From: an uncultured Porphyromonadaceae bacterium
Lineage (GTDB): Bacteria > Bacteroidota > Bacteroidia > Bacteroidales > Muribaculaceae
DNA: 6,931 bases
Direction of reading: 5' to 3'
Assembly: GCA_947178685.1 (NCBI GenBank)
Contig: CAMWZE010000080.1
Location: 1-6,931, forward strand
A program made the translations under genes and the position numbers. The first letter of the stretch is position 1; every line of letters starts with the position of its first letter. This document shows, one piece after another, positions 1-6,604 of the stretch. The notes under the pieces are model-generated. The model searched no databases and was not told the origin of the DNA. It saw only the letters and a program-made list of their open reading frames with translations.

Positions 1-269
1 CCGCTTCCGTACAGACCGGGAAGACATCTATTTCGCGCGTCAACACCGACCGCAAATACGACGCGACAATCACCGTAACCCTCTCCGGTGTATCAGCCAA
101 GAACATCTCCGGCGAAATCATCACCGCCGCCTCGATGAACGACTACCACGACTTCGGACAACCGGAGAAAGTCACCCTTAAGCCTTTTGCAAAAGGTTGG
201 CAGGTAAAAGATGGTAAACTTACCGTCACCCTCCCCGCCAAGAGTATCGTGACCCTATCCCTCAATTAA
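1..269 (+). CDS. C-terminal fragment of a probable GH51 alpha-L-arabinofuranosidase
   Basis: This open frame enters from the left edge (first complete codon at 3) and ends at TAA 267-269, leaving 88 residues. They form a run of beta-strands typical of the C-terminal beta-sandwich of GH51 alpha-L-arabinofuranosidases (Alpha-L-AF_C). Visible marks are the VNTD stretch followed by alternating hydrophobic strands, a central phrase reading DFGQPEKVTLKPF that matches the usual 'N-x-F-x-x-P-E-x-V' segment, and a closing TLPAKSIVTLSLN strand like the family's 'LPP-x-S-V-x-V-L-x-L' ending. GH51 enzymes remove terminal alpha-L-arabinofuranosyl residues from arabinan, arabinoxylan or their oligosaccharides. 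The catalytic barrel lies outside the window, so activity and secretion signal cannot be judged. Its position just before an HTCS regulator fits a PUL enzyme. Another glycosidase with a similar C-terminal sandwich is the main alternative. Confidence 0.7.
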   Translation, partial: ASVQTGKTSISRVNTDRKYDATITVTLSGVSAKNISGEIITAASMNDYHDFGQPEKVTLKPFAKGWQVKDGKLTVTLPAKSIVTLSLN

Positions 270-367
270 CCCACTCCTCTCTCCTCACCCTCTCTCCATA
301 CTCTTTCTCTCCATCCTTTCTCAACATCCTCATCTCTCCAGCCTCTTCACTCCAGTCTCTTCTCAGC
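270..367 (+). promoter_or_regulatory. C-rich, G-poor pyrimidine tract (candidate Rho utilization region or untranslated leader)
   Basis: Directly after the GH51 stop codon, 98 bases contain 48 C, 34 T, 13 A and only 3 G by my count. The octamer TCTCTCCA occurs three times (291-298, 306-313, 333-340), with a one-mismatch copy at 347-354. There is no intrinsic-terminator hairpin. Long unstructured C-rich, G-poor RNA is the classic loading site for Rho, so the tract may end transcription of the upstream enzyme gene. It could equally be the leader of the HTCS gene. No TAnnTTTG promoter motif is visible between 270 and 387. The composition is plain; the function is inference. Confidence 0.4.
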
Positions 368-387
368 ATAGAAGCGCCTACTAAATA

Positions 388-3300
388 ATGATGAAACAGA
401 CACTTATAGCCATCGTAGCATCAATCCTGATAATGGTAATGACACCGGCAAAAATGCTCGGTGCCCGCCACGATATGCCCGATGACTACACAGTAAGTTT
501 CATAACCATGCAACAAGGCCTCCCCCACAACTTCGTGGAAGACATCTTCCGCGACAGCAATGGCTATATCTGGATATCCACCTCCGCCTCACTCGCCCGC
601 TACGACGGCTATCAATTTGTATCCTTTACCCCGAACTCTCTATCTCACAACATAAAAAGCTCCTTTTCCCGCGACGTGGCAGAAGACCGCTTCGGCCGTC
701 TTTGGGTAGCAAGCGACGGCGGTATCGACATAATCGACCTCAAAGATTTATCAGTCATCAACCCTTCATCCATCATAAAATTAAAGGAATACCCCGACTT
801 TACCCTGATCCCTACCACATCCGTCACCCTCGACCGAGACGGCAACATATGGATGCATAACACTACAGACATAATCTGCCTGACATTTGACGAGAAGGGC
901 AACATCTCCCGATATCTGTCCACACCACACAAAATCGACTCCGTGGTAACATTCAGTGCTGTGAAAGCACTACCCGACAAGCTCCCGGGGGTATTGACAG
1001 CCATAGGCTCCTCAATCTGTCATCTCTCCGTAGCCGGAAATGAAATCAAATCAACCCCACTGTCTCCCGATCTGAAGTTTGACCCAATGATATTCATAGC
1101 CGATTTCGCTGCCACTGACTCCCGAATCTGGATTGCCACGGAAGATGGTTTATTTTCATACAATACCGATAACGGCGTGGTGGAACTCTACAACGTCTTC
1201 TCAGGACCCGGCCGCGCTCTCTCTCAAAATTTTGTAACATCCCTTGCCCTGACTCCCGACGGAGAGCTCCTGATTGGCTGTCTGAACGGACTAAACCTAC
1301 TATCGCCGACTTCCGGCACAATAACTACAGTTGACACCTCCTCAATTGCAGGTCAACCACACAACCTAAGTATCAATTTCATAAACTGTCTGCTATCTGA
1401 TGGCGACAATCTATGGGTAGGCACCGAGGGATTCGGACTTAATCTCTTCTCGCCCAAACGCATCGACACCAAAATGCTATGTCATAACTCCGCTGTCCCC
1501 TCTTCACTCTCACCAAATGGCGTAAATGCTATCCATGAAGATGGCGACGGCACTCTCTGGGTGGGAACAGTGGAGGGTGGTCTCAACCGTGGCGCCGGTG
1601 GCTATGAATCGGGGTTCTCACATTTCACATGTGCCGATGCAACCCTTCCTCACAACTCAGTGAGCGCCATAACATCCGATCACACCGGTCACCTCTGGGT
1701 GGGGACCTGGGGCGGAGGTCTCGCTATGCTCGACCGTCTTAATCCTCGCCACAATCCGACACATTTACGCATCACACCTACCGGACGCTCAATGGACTAT
1801 ATCGGATCGCTGATATTCGATCCCCTCAACAATCTCATCTGGATTGGTGTAAACACCGGCATCTACATCTATAATCTTGAATCAGGAGATATTGAGATCC
1901 CTTTCAAGGGCGCGGAATCTTTCAGAGGATCGGTAGCCTCTGTCATCGCTCCCGACGGAAATCTCTGGATAGGAGGTCTTGACGGACTCCTGGCCATTGA
2001 CCTGCATAAGACTGACCATCATAAACATTTCAATTACAGGCACTATCCCTTTAAACTCGACGACACCGAACGACTGGTGCCGGAAAAGGTCACAGCACTT
2101 GCTGTGGCTCACGATGCTACAATATGGGTGGGCACAAACGGCAACGGACTCTACCGTTACGACAGGAAATCTGACCGATTCTCCAATCTAAGCATCGGCG
2201 ATGGACTTCCGAGCGATGCTATCCACGGAATAGCCGAAGACCTTCAAGGCAATCTTTGGATTGCTACATACCACGGATTGTCTTGCCTTACACCGGCCGG
2301 TCGCTTCATAAACTTCAACCGTGACAATGGTCTCCCCACCGAGCAATTCTACTGGAATGCCTACCGCCGTCTTGCCAACGGTGAGATTCTCTTCGGAAGT
2401 GTCGACGGCATGTTGGCCGTAAAGCATCTTGAATCGCTCAAAGAGGAGCAATTCCCCGTGCATTTCACATCCTTGTCTGTCGGCGATTCCATATGCTTCG
2501 GTAATCCCCAAAACTGCCGCATATCAGAAAACGACCGAAACTTCGAAATCGGATTCTCAGCTTTCGACTACGCCTCGCAGAACAGCGGACGCTATTATTA
2601 CCGCATGAAGGGATATGAGGATGAATGGAAACAACTCCCTGCCGGACGTCACAGCGTGGCCTACATGAACCTCTTGCCGGGCAATTATAGTCTGGAGGTG
2701 AAGTATGTAATGCAGAATCAAGATGTCGAGACTGCTCCGGTGTCGCGTTTCGAGGTGGAGATCTTACCCAATTTCTACCGCCGCCCCTGGTTTATCTTCC
2801 TTATAATCCTTATATTGATCGGAGTGGTGATAGCTATATACCGTTGGCGTCTCACCGACCTCAAGCGACAACGCAACGAGTTGCAGAAAGCTGTGGAGGA
2901 GAGTGTGCGGGAGATATCTGAGCAGAAAGCTCAGGTGCAGCAACTTACTGCCGACCGTATATCCTTCTTCACAAACATCACCCATGAATTCCGTACTCCC
3001 ATCACTCTGATAATCGGCCCGATCGAACGCGCCATGCGGCTCTCCTCAAATCCAAAGGTGATAGAGCAGCTCAACTTTGTGGCCCGCAACTCCCGATATC
3101 TTCTCTCTCTTGTGAATCAGCTGATGGACTTCCGCAAGATTGAATCAGGCAAAATGGAGCCGGTCACTACAAAAGGGGACATACGTCGTTCTCTCGAAGA
3201 GATAATACTCCCTTTCCAGGTTTATGCCATGGAGAGAGGAATAACATTGCGCACTGTGATGCATTTCTCCTCACCCATATTCCCATACAATGAAGATACG

Positions 3301-4539
3301 CTACGCAAGGTGCTCACCAATCTCATCGGCAACGCCATAAAGTTCACACCCGACAACGGTACGGTCACCATATATGCCGCCATGCTCAATGGTGTGTGTC
3401 GTGATGGTGATAAACGGTTCTACCTTTGTGTCAGCGACACGGGATGCGGTCTTGAGGAAGGGGATAGCGAAAAGGTATTCGACCATTTCTATCAAGGAAA
3501 GAATCGCATGAAATATCCACTTATCGGTGCCACCGACAGTGGAATCGGCCTATACCTCTGCCGTAAGCTCGTGGAGATTTATGGTGGAACCATATCCGCA
3601 CGCAATAATCGTGGAGCCGGTTGCTCTTTCCGGGTTATCCTACCTATTGCGGAGTCCACTCACAACATCTCCGATAGCGGAAACGAGGAGAATTACGCCG
3701 CAGACATCGATACCGCAGAAGAAGCCGCTGCCGACCGTAAACTACGTATTCTGGTGGTGGAGGATAATGCCGACATGAGGGCTTTCATGCGTTCGGTGCT
3801 CGCCGACAACTATTCCGTTGCGGAAGCTGGCGATGGAGAGGAGGCATTGAAGATACTCCTCTCGACCGATATAGACCTTATCATAAGCGACCTTATGATG
3901 CCTCGCATGGACGGTCTCGAATTGGCCGCGAAGGTGAAGGGTAATTTCACCCTTTCCCATATCCCCTTCATAATGCTCACAGCAAAGACTGCCTCCGAGG
4001 CCCGGCTCGAAGGCTACCGTAAAGGTATCGATGCCTACATCCTCAAGCCCTTCGATGAGGAGATGCTCCTCGCACGCATACGTCACCTTCTCGCCCGCGA
4101 CTCCCAAAGGAAAAACCGTTTCATCGACGATATGAAAGTGGAACATCTCGAGATTGAGGAGGAGAGCCGCGACCGAAAATTTGTTGACAAAGTGATGGAG
4201 GTGCTCCGCGACAACTACTCCAACTCCTACTTCGAAGTCGCGGAGTTTGCCGAGGCTCTCGGGGTGAGCCGGAGTCTTCTAAACAAGAAACTCCAGAGCC
4301 TCATGGGGCAGAGTGCCAATCAGCTCATCCGCACTTATCGCCTCCGCACCGCCTATGAGTTGATTGTGAAGAATCGGAAGACCCGGAGTATGAACGTCAC
4401 GGAGATTGCCTTCCAAGTAGGTTTCAACGACTCGAAATATTTCACACGTTGCTTCACAAAGCAATACGGCGTTGCTCCCAGTGCGGTGCTGAAAGGTGAA
4501 AATCCTACCGGTGTAACCCCTGATAACTCCACATTTTAA
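388..4539 (+). CDS. Hybrid two-component system (HTCS) sensor kinase/response regulator, AraC-type output
   Basis: This is a complete 1383-residue HTCS, the one-protein glycan sensor-regulator of Bacteroidota PULs. A signal peptide or N-terminal membrane anchor (about 1-26) leads into about 14 propeller blades with recurring (I/L)W(V/I)G/A-T motifs, from W62 to about residue 670, which fits two seven-bladed Reg_prop propellers. A Y_Y_Y domain follows (about 714-792), then one membrane helix (802-818) and a charged coiled-coil linker (819-860). The kinase has the H-box with phospho-acceptor H866, N-box N978/N982, G1 around D1017-G1021 and G2 G1052-G1054. The receiver has E1125/D1126, phospho-acceptor D1168, T1198 and K1220. 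The AraC domain (about 1266-1370) has both helix-turn-helix units. All key catalytic residues are present. ATG 388 is immediately followed by a second ATG at 391; either may start the protein, and no Shine-Dalgarno is visible. It probably senses an oligosaccharide in the periplasm and activates the downstream operon; the ligand is inferred only from the arabinofuranosidase neighbour. Confidence 0.96.
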   Translation: MMKQTLIAIVASILIMVMTPAKMLGARHDMPDDYTVSFITMQQGLPHNFVEDIFRDSNGYIWISTSASLARYDGYQFVSFTPNSLSHNIKSSFSRDVAEDRFGRLWVASDGGIDIIDLKDLSVINPSSIIKLKEYPDFTLIPTTSVTLDRDGNIWMHNTTDIICLTFDEKGNISRYLSTPHKIDSVVTFSAVKALPDKLPGVLTAIGSSICHLSVAGNEIKSTPLSPDLKFDPMIFIADFAATDSRIWIATEDGLFSYNTDNGVVELYNVFSGPGRALSQNFVTSLALTPDGELLIGCLNGLNLLSPTSGTITTVDTSSIAGQPHNLSINFINCLLSDGDNLWVGTEGFGLNLFSPKRIDTKMLCHNSAVPSSLSPNGVNAIHEDGDGTLWVGTVEGGLNRGAGGYESGFSHFTCADATLPHNSVSAITSDHTGHLWVGTWGGGLAMLDRLNPRHNPTHLRITPTGRSMDYIGSLIFDPLNNLIWIGVNTGIYIYNLESGDIEIPFKGAESFRGSVASVIAPDGNLWIGGLDGLLAIDLHKTDHHKHFNYRHYPFKLDDTERLVPEKVTALAVAHDATIWVGTNGNGLYRYDRKSDRFSNLSIGDGLPSDAIHGIAEDLQGNLWIATYHGLSCLTPAGRFINFNRDNGLPTEQFYWNAYRRLANGEILFGSVDGMLAVKHLESLKEEQFPVHFTSLSVGDSICFGNPQNCRISENDRNFEIGFSAFDYASQNSGRYYYRMKGYEDEWKQLPAGRHSVAYMNLLPGNYSLEVKYVMQNQDVETAPVSRFEVEILPNFYRRPWFIFLIILILIGVVIAIYRWRLTDLKRQRNELQKAVEESVREISEQKAQVQQLTADRISFFTNITHEFRTPITLIIGPIERAMRLSSNPKVIEQLNFVARNSRYLLSLVNQLMDFRKIESGKMEPVTTKGDIRRSLEEIILPFQVYAMERGITLRTVMHFSSPIFPYNEDTLRKVLTNLIGNAIKFTPDNGTVTIYAAMLNGVCRDGDKRFYLCVSDTGCGLEEGDSEKVFDHFYQGKNRMKYPLIGATDSGIGLYLCRKLVEIYGGTISARNNRGAGCSFRVILPIAESTHNISDSGNEENYAADIDTAEEAAADRKLRILVVEDNADMRAFMRSVLADNYSVAEAGDGEEALKILLSTDIDLIISDLMMPRMDGLELAAKVKGNFTLSHIPFIMLTAKTASEARLEGYRKGIDAYILKPFDEEMLLARIRHLLARDSQRKNRFIDDMKVEHLEIEEESRDRKFVDKVMEVLRDNYSNSYFEVAEFAEALGVSRSLLNKKLQSLMGQSANQLIRTYRLRTAYELIVKNRKTRSMNVTEIAFQVGFNDSKYFTRCFTKQYGVAPSAVLKGENPTGVTPDNSTF

Positions 4540-4545
4540 CGGTTT

Positions 4546-4573
4546 TACGCATTTATCCACTATTTTTTGCGTA
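4546..4573. repeat. Inverted repeat TACGCA / TGCGTA downstream of the HTCS gene
   Basis: Perfect 6-bp arms at 4546-4551 and 4568-4573 are separated by 16 bases that include a T-run. The repeat starts seven bases after the HTCS stop codon. The stem is short and no T-tract follows it, so it is a weak candidate terminator. It also overlaps the direct repeat of the next promoter and may be coincidental or part of an operator. Confidence 0.25.
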
Positions 4574-4581
4574 TTGTCCAC
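4553..4581 (+). promoter_or_regulatory. Candidate HTCS operator: direct repeat TTRTCCAC, 21-bp period
   Basis: TTATCCAC (4553-4560) and TTGTCCAC (4574-4581) match at 7 of 8 bases and lie exactly 21 bp apart, which puts them on the same face of the helix two turns apart. The second copy ends one base before the proposed -33 TTG. AraC-type activators commonly bind direct repeats next to the -35/-33 element, and the gene just upstream encodes an AraC-type HTCS. The repeat and spacing are seen in the sequence; the assignment to this regulator is inference. Confidence 0.4.
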
Positions 4582-4582
4582 C

Positions 4583-4610
4583 TTGCAGACCCTCGAATAT
4601 TATAATTTTG
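4583..4610 (+). promoter_or_regulatory. Bacteroidota-type promoter for the lipoprotein-susC operon
   Basis: TAATTTTG at 4603-4610 matches the Bacteroidota -7 consensus TAnnTTTG exactly. A TTG at 4583-4585, 17 bases further upstream, can serve as the -33 element. Transcription would start near 4617, giving a leader of roughly 95 bases before the ATG at 4711. No comparable motif is seen between the lipoprotein and susC genes, so this promoter probably drives both. Confidence 0.6.
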
Positions 4611-4621
4611 CAAGTGTATAA

Positions 4622-4660
4622 TCTCCCTCTCTCCCCTTGACACCGGTAGTTTCCTGCCGG
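4622..4660 (+). promoter_or_regulatory. 5' leader element: pyrimidine run plus small hairpin
   Basis: Within the predicted leader, an uninterrupted 17-base pyrimidine run (4622-4638) is followed by a 6-bp stem-loop. CCGGTA (4643-4648) pairs with TGCCGG (4655-4660), with one G-T wobble and a 6-base loop. No U-run follows, so it is not a classic terminator. It may affect mRNA stability or translation, or mean nothing; the stem is short. Confidence 0.25.
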
Positions 4661-4710
4661 CCACTAACTGACAAATCTAAAAAACTAACCTATAAAAACC
4701 TGAAACTACC

Positions 4711-6576
4711 ATGACGAAAAGCAAATGGATGTCAGCCGCGGCTCTGGCCGCCTTACTGACGACAGCCACTGCCTGCGACGATTGGGGACGTAAGGACCCG
4801 CCCGCCGGAAACCAGGTGAAACCCACTCTGGAGAATGTGGCTGCTTTCGACTTCGAGGCCGAGGAGGGTATCGATCCCATGGTCTTCAAAGCCGTTGCAA
4901 ATCCGGGTGGCTCCACCCCTGAGATTGTCGCCGACGAGACTAAAGGAAATGTGATACGTCTCGACAACGGCTATCTTTCTCTTTCCAACCCATTGAACAA
5001 TGTTGTGCTCCAGGAGGCCGCCTCGTTCACATTCTGGATAATGCAGCCCATTGTCGCCGACACCGACGAAGATGGCAACGAGACTACCCGTCCGCAGAAT
5101 CTCGCCGGGCCTCTGTTGACATTTGAGAATGCTACGGCTAACGGCCGATTCTCCATAAATGCCAACGGCGGATTCGTTTATCAAGCCCCCGACGGCGAAT
5201 GGACCGAGAATGATCCCGCCACTGTCACTACCGGATATCTGACTCCGGGCGACTGGCATTATGTGGCTGTGATCGTAAACAACGACGGATATGAATGGTG
5301 GGTCGACGGCGACCGTAAGGTAAGCAAGGATCTCGCCGGATTCGACTGCTCCAAGATTGTGAAGTTCATCAACAATGTGCCGGTCATGACTATCGGATCG
5401 TCTGACAACGATGGTCTCTGGCTCGCCGATGATATTAAGGTATACCGCAACACCGTTACTGCAAAAGAGATTGCCCGCCCGAACCTCGGCAACGGCGGCC
5501 CCGGCGGCCCCGGCGGAGTGGATCTTACTACATTTGAATATGTAGTGGGCGATCCAATCTACAATGTGGGTTCTCCCGATTGTTCTGCAGCTTGGTGGAC
5601 GGAGTTCTCCAACTACTACCGTATTCCTTCCGGCGCTTCCATGAACTTCCGTTTCGTCAACCATACATCCGGTGGTGGCAACTGGAACAACTGGAACCTC
5701 TGTGTAAGCACCGATGTTGACCGTGGTGGCGATGGCTACACTGAATACTTCGTAATCCGTTCCGACCTCTACGGATGGGGTGAATCTTACAACGGCGATA
5801 ACTGGAGCAACGAGGGCTATGGCGACTGGGATAAGTTCCGTGTTGATATGGAAGGTGCTATAGTCAATGTAACACTCACACGCACCGACTCAAGAGTTGA
5901 CGTGAAAGCGGTGGCTACAGCTAAGGATGGCACAGTATACGTTGAGAATTTCTTTGCCGAGTGTGGCGATGCAGCCGACGTCGTGCGTGCATTCTTTATC
6001 GTCGACGGTTCTTACCTCGAATTCGACAAAGACAACTGCTATCCTTTCTGGCCCGTTGACGTTGCAACTGCCAATATCGGACAGCCCGACTGCTCTTCTG
6101 CATGGTGGGTGGATTTCTCCGACTACTTCTCGATTCCCGCCAACATGTCGCTCCAGCTCAACTTCACCAACCACACATCCGGTGGTGGAAACTGGAACAA
6201 CTGGAACCTATGCGTCTGCACAGATGCTGACCGTGGCGGTGACGGCTACTCTGAATACTTCGTAATTCGTTCCGACCTCTACGGCTGGGGTGAGTCTTAC
6301 AATGGCGATAACTGGAGTAACGAAGGTTACGGTGACTGGGATAAGTTCCGCGTTGATATGGAAGGTGCTGATGTAACTATACTGATAAAACGTAATGGAG
6401 CCACAGTAAATGTCGAGGCTACGGCCGTCTGCTCAGATGGCACCAAATATATCGAACGCTTCAATGCTCAGTGTGGCGATGGCTCAGAACTTGTGAGAGC
6501 ATTCCTTATCGTTGACGGTTCATACCTTAATATGAAGGCTGCCGACTGCCGTCTATTTACCCCGGCTTATAAATGA
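4711..6576 (+). CDS. Surface lipoprotein with LamG-like domain and two tandem Trp/Tyr-rich modules; putative glycan-binding protein
   Basis: The 621-residue protein starts with a lipoprotein signal peptide (K3, K5, hydrophobic 7-21, then ATA-C22). D23 and D24 follow the cysteine, an acidic pattern linked to surface export in Bacteroidota. Residues about 40-257 resemble LamG/concanavalin-like jelly-roll domains: an AAFDFE opening, a FTFWI strand, a GDWHYVAV strand, and a closing DDIKVYRN-x-VTAKEI. A Gly/Pro linker (258-269) leads to two 170-residue modules (about 275-444 and 445-614) rich in Trp, Tyr, Asn and Gly, each with four conserved cysteines (291/331/418/443 and 461/501/588/613). No catalytic motif is recognised. 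I do not know a name for the repeated module; I recall similar segments in Bacteroidota surface glycan proteins, but this is memory only. Lying 28 bases before a susC gene and after an HTCS, it is best read as a surface glycan-binding protein, with an uncharacterised enzyme the alternative. No Shine-Dalgarno precedes the start; ATG 4711 is chosen because it gives a proper signal peptide. Confidence 0.9.
   Translation: MTKSKWMSAAALAALLTTATACDDWGRKDPPAGNQVKPTLENVAAFDFEAEEGIDPMVFKAVANPGGSTPEIVADETKGNVIRLDNGYLSLSNPLNNVVLQEAASFTFWIMQPIVADTDEDGNETTRPQNLAGPLLTFENATANGRFSINANGGFVYQAPDGEWTENDPATVTTGYLTPGDWHYVAVIVNNDGYEWWVDGDRKVSKDLAGFDCSKIVKFINNVPVMTIGSSDNDGLWLADDIKVYRNTVTAKEIARPNLGNGGPGGPGGVDLTTFEYVVGDPIYNVGSPDCSAAWWTEFSNYYRIPSGASMNFRFVNHTSGGGNWNNWNLCVSTDVDRGGDGYTEYFVIRSDLYGWGESYNGDNWSNEGYGDWDKFRVDMEGAIVNVTLTRTDSRVDVKAVATAKDGTVYVENFFAECGDAADVVRAFFIVDGSYLEFDKDNCYPFWPVDVATANIGQPDCSSAWWVDFSDYFSIPANMSLQLNFTNHTSGGGNWNNWNLCVCTDADRGGDGYSEYFVIRSDLYGWGESYNGDNWSNEGYGDWDKFRVDMEGADVTILIKRNGATVNVEATAVCSDGTKYIERFNAQCGDGSELVRAFLIVDGSYLNMKAADCRLFTPAYK
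5494..5517 (+). repeat. Short in-frame GGCGGCCCC repeat encoding a Gly/Pro linker
   Basis: Two copies of GGCGGCCCC (5494-5511) plus a partial third encode GGPGGPGG (residues 262-269), the flexible linker between the LamG-like domain and the first repeated module. Being G/C-rich and repetitive, it may vary in length between strains. Confidence 0.7.
5533..6042 (+). repeat. Tandem module copy 1 (510 bp, residues about 275-444)
   Basis: This is the first of two in-frame copies with a 510-bp period and no indel between the aligned landmarks. The highly conserved core is 5659-5859 (residues 317-383), beginning NHTSGGGNWNNWNLC and ending in WDKFRVDMEGA. It holds five Trp (325, 328, 356, 365, 373) and five Tyr (343, 346, 354, 360, 370). 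The outer boundaries are approximate and were set from the alignment with copy 2. Confidence 0.9.
6043..6552 (+). repeat. Tandem module copy 2 (510 bp, residues about 445-614)
   Basis: The core at 6169-6369 differs from copy 1 by 22 of 201 bases and 3 of 67 residues (S to C, V to A, T to S). The flanks are much more diverged: 16/32 identical residues before the core and 28/60 after it. This copy has two extra cysteines, C503 and C574, where copy 1 has Ser and Ala. It ends a few residues before the protein C-terminus, so nothing follows it. Confidence 0.9.
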
Positions 6577-6604
6577 TAAACCTAAAATCTAACCTGTAAA
6601 CATA

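Noticed and set aside
183..196. Perfect 14-bp palindrome CCTTTTGCAAAAGG near the end of the GH51 gene
   Set aside because: It sits inside coding sequence and encodes ordinary residues. It is far from any start site and has no second copy, so chance is the simplest explanation.
4546..4573. TACGCA/TGCGTA inverted repeat as a clear intrinsic terminator of the HTCS gene
   Set aside because: The stem is only 6 bp with a 16-base loop, and the T-run lies inside the loop rather than after the stem. It is listed as a weak inverted repeat only.
4753..5664. A 303-codon open frame on the minus strand opposite the LamG-like part of the lipoprotein
   Set aside because: It lies fully antisense to a well-supported gene, has no recognisable domain and no promoter or leader. 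Long antisense frames are common opposite codon-biased genes.
5927..6265. A 112-codon plus-strand frame overlapping the repeats
   Set aside because: It is an out-of-frame reading of the tandem modules, Ser/Thr/Pro-rich with no domain or start context.
5533..6552. Repeats considered as a CRISPR array or mobile element
   Set aside because: There are only two long in-frame copies within one coding sequence, with no short regular repeats, spacers, transposase or terminal inverted repeats.
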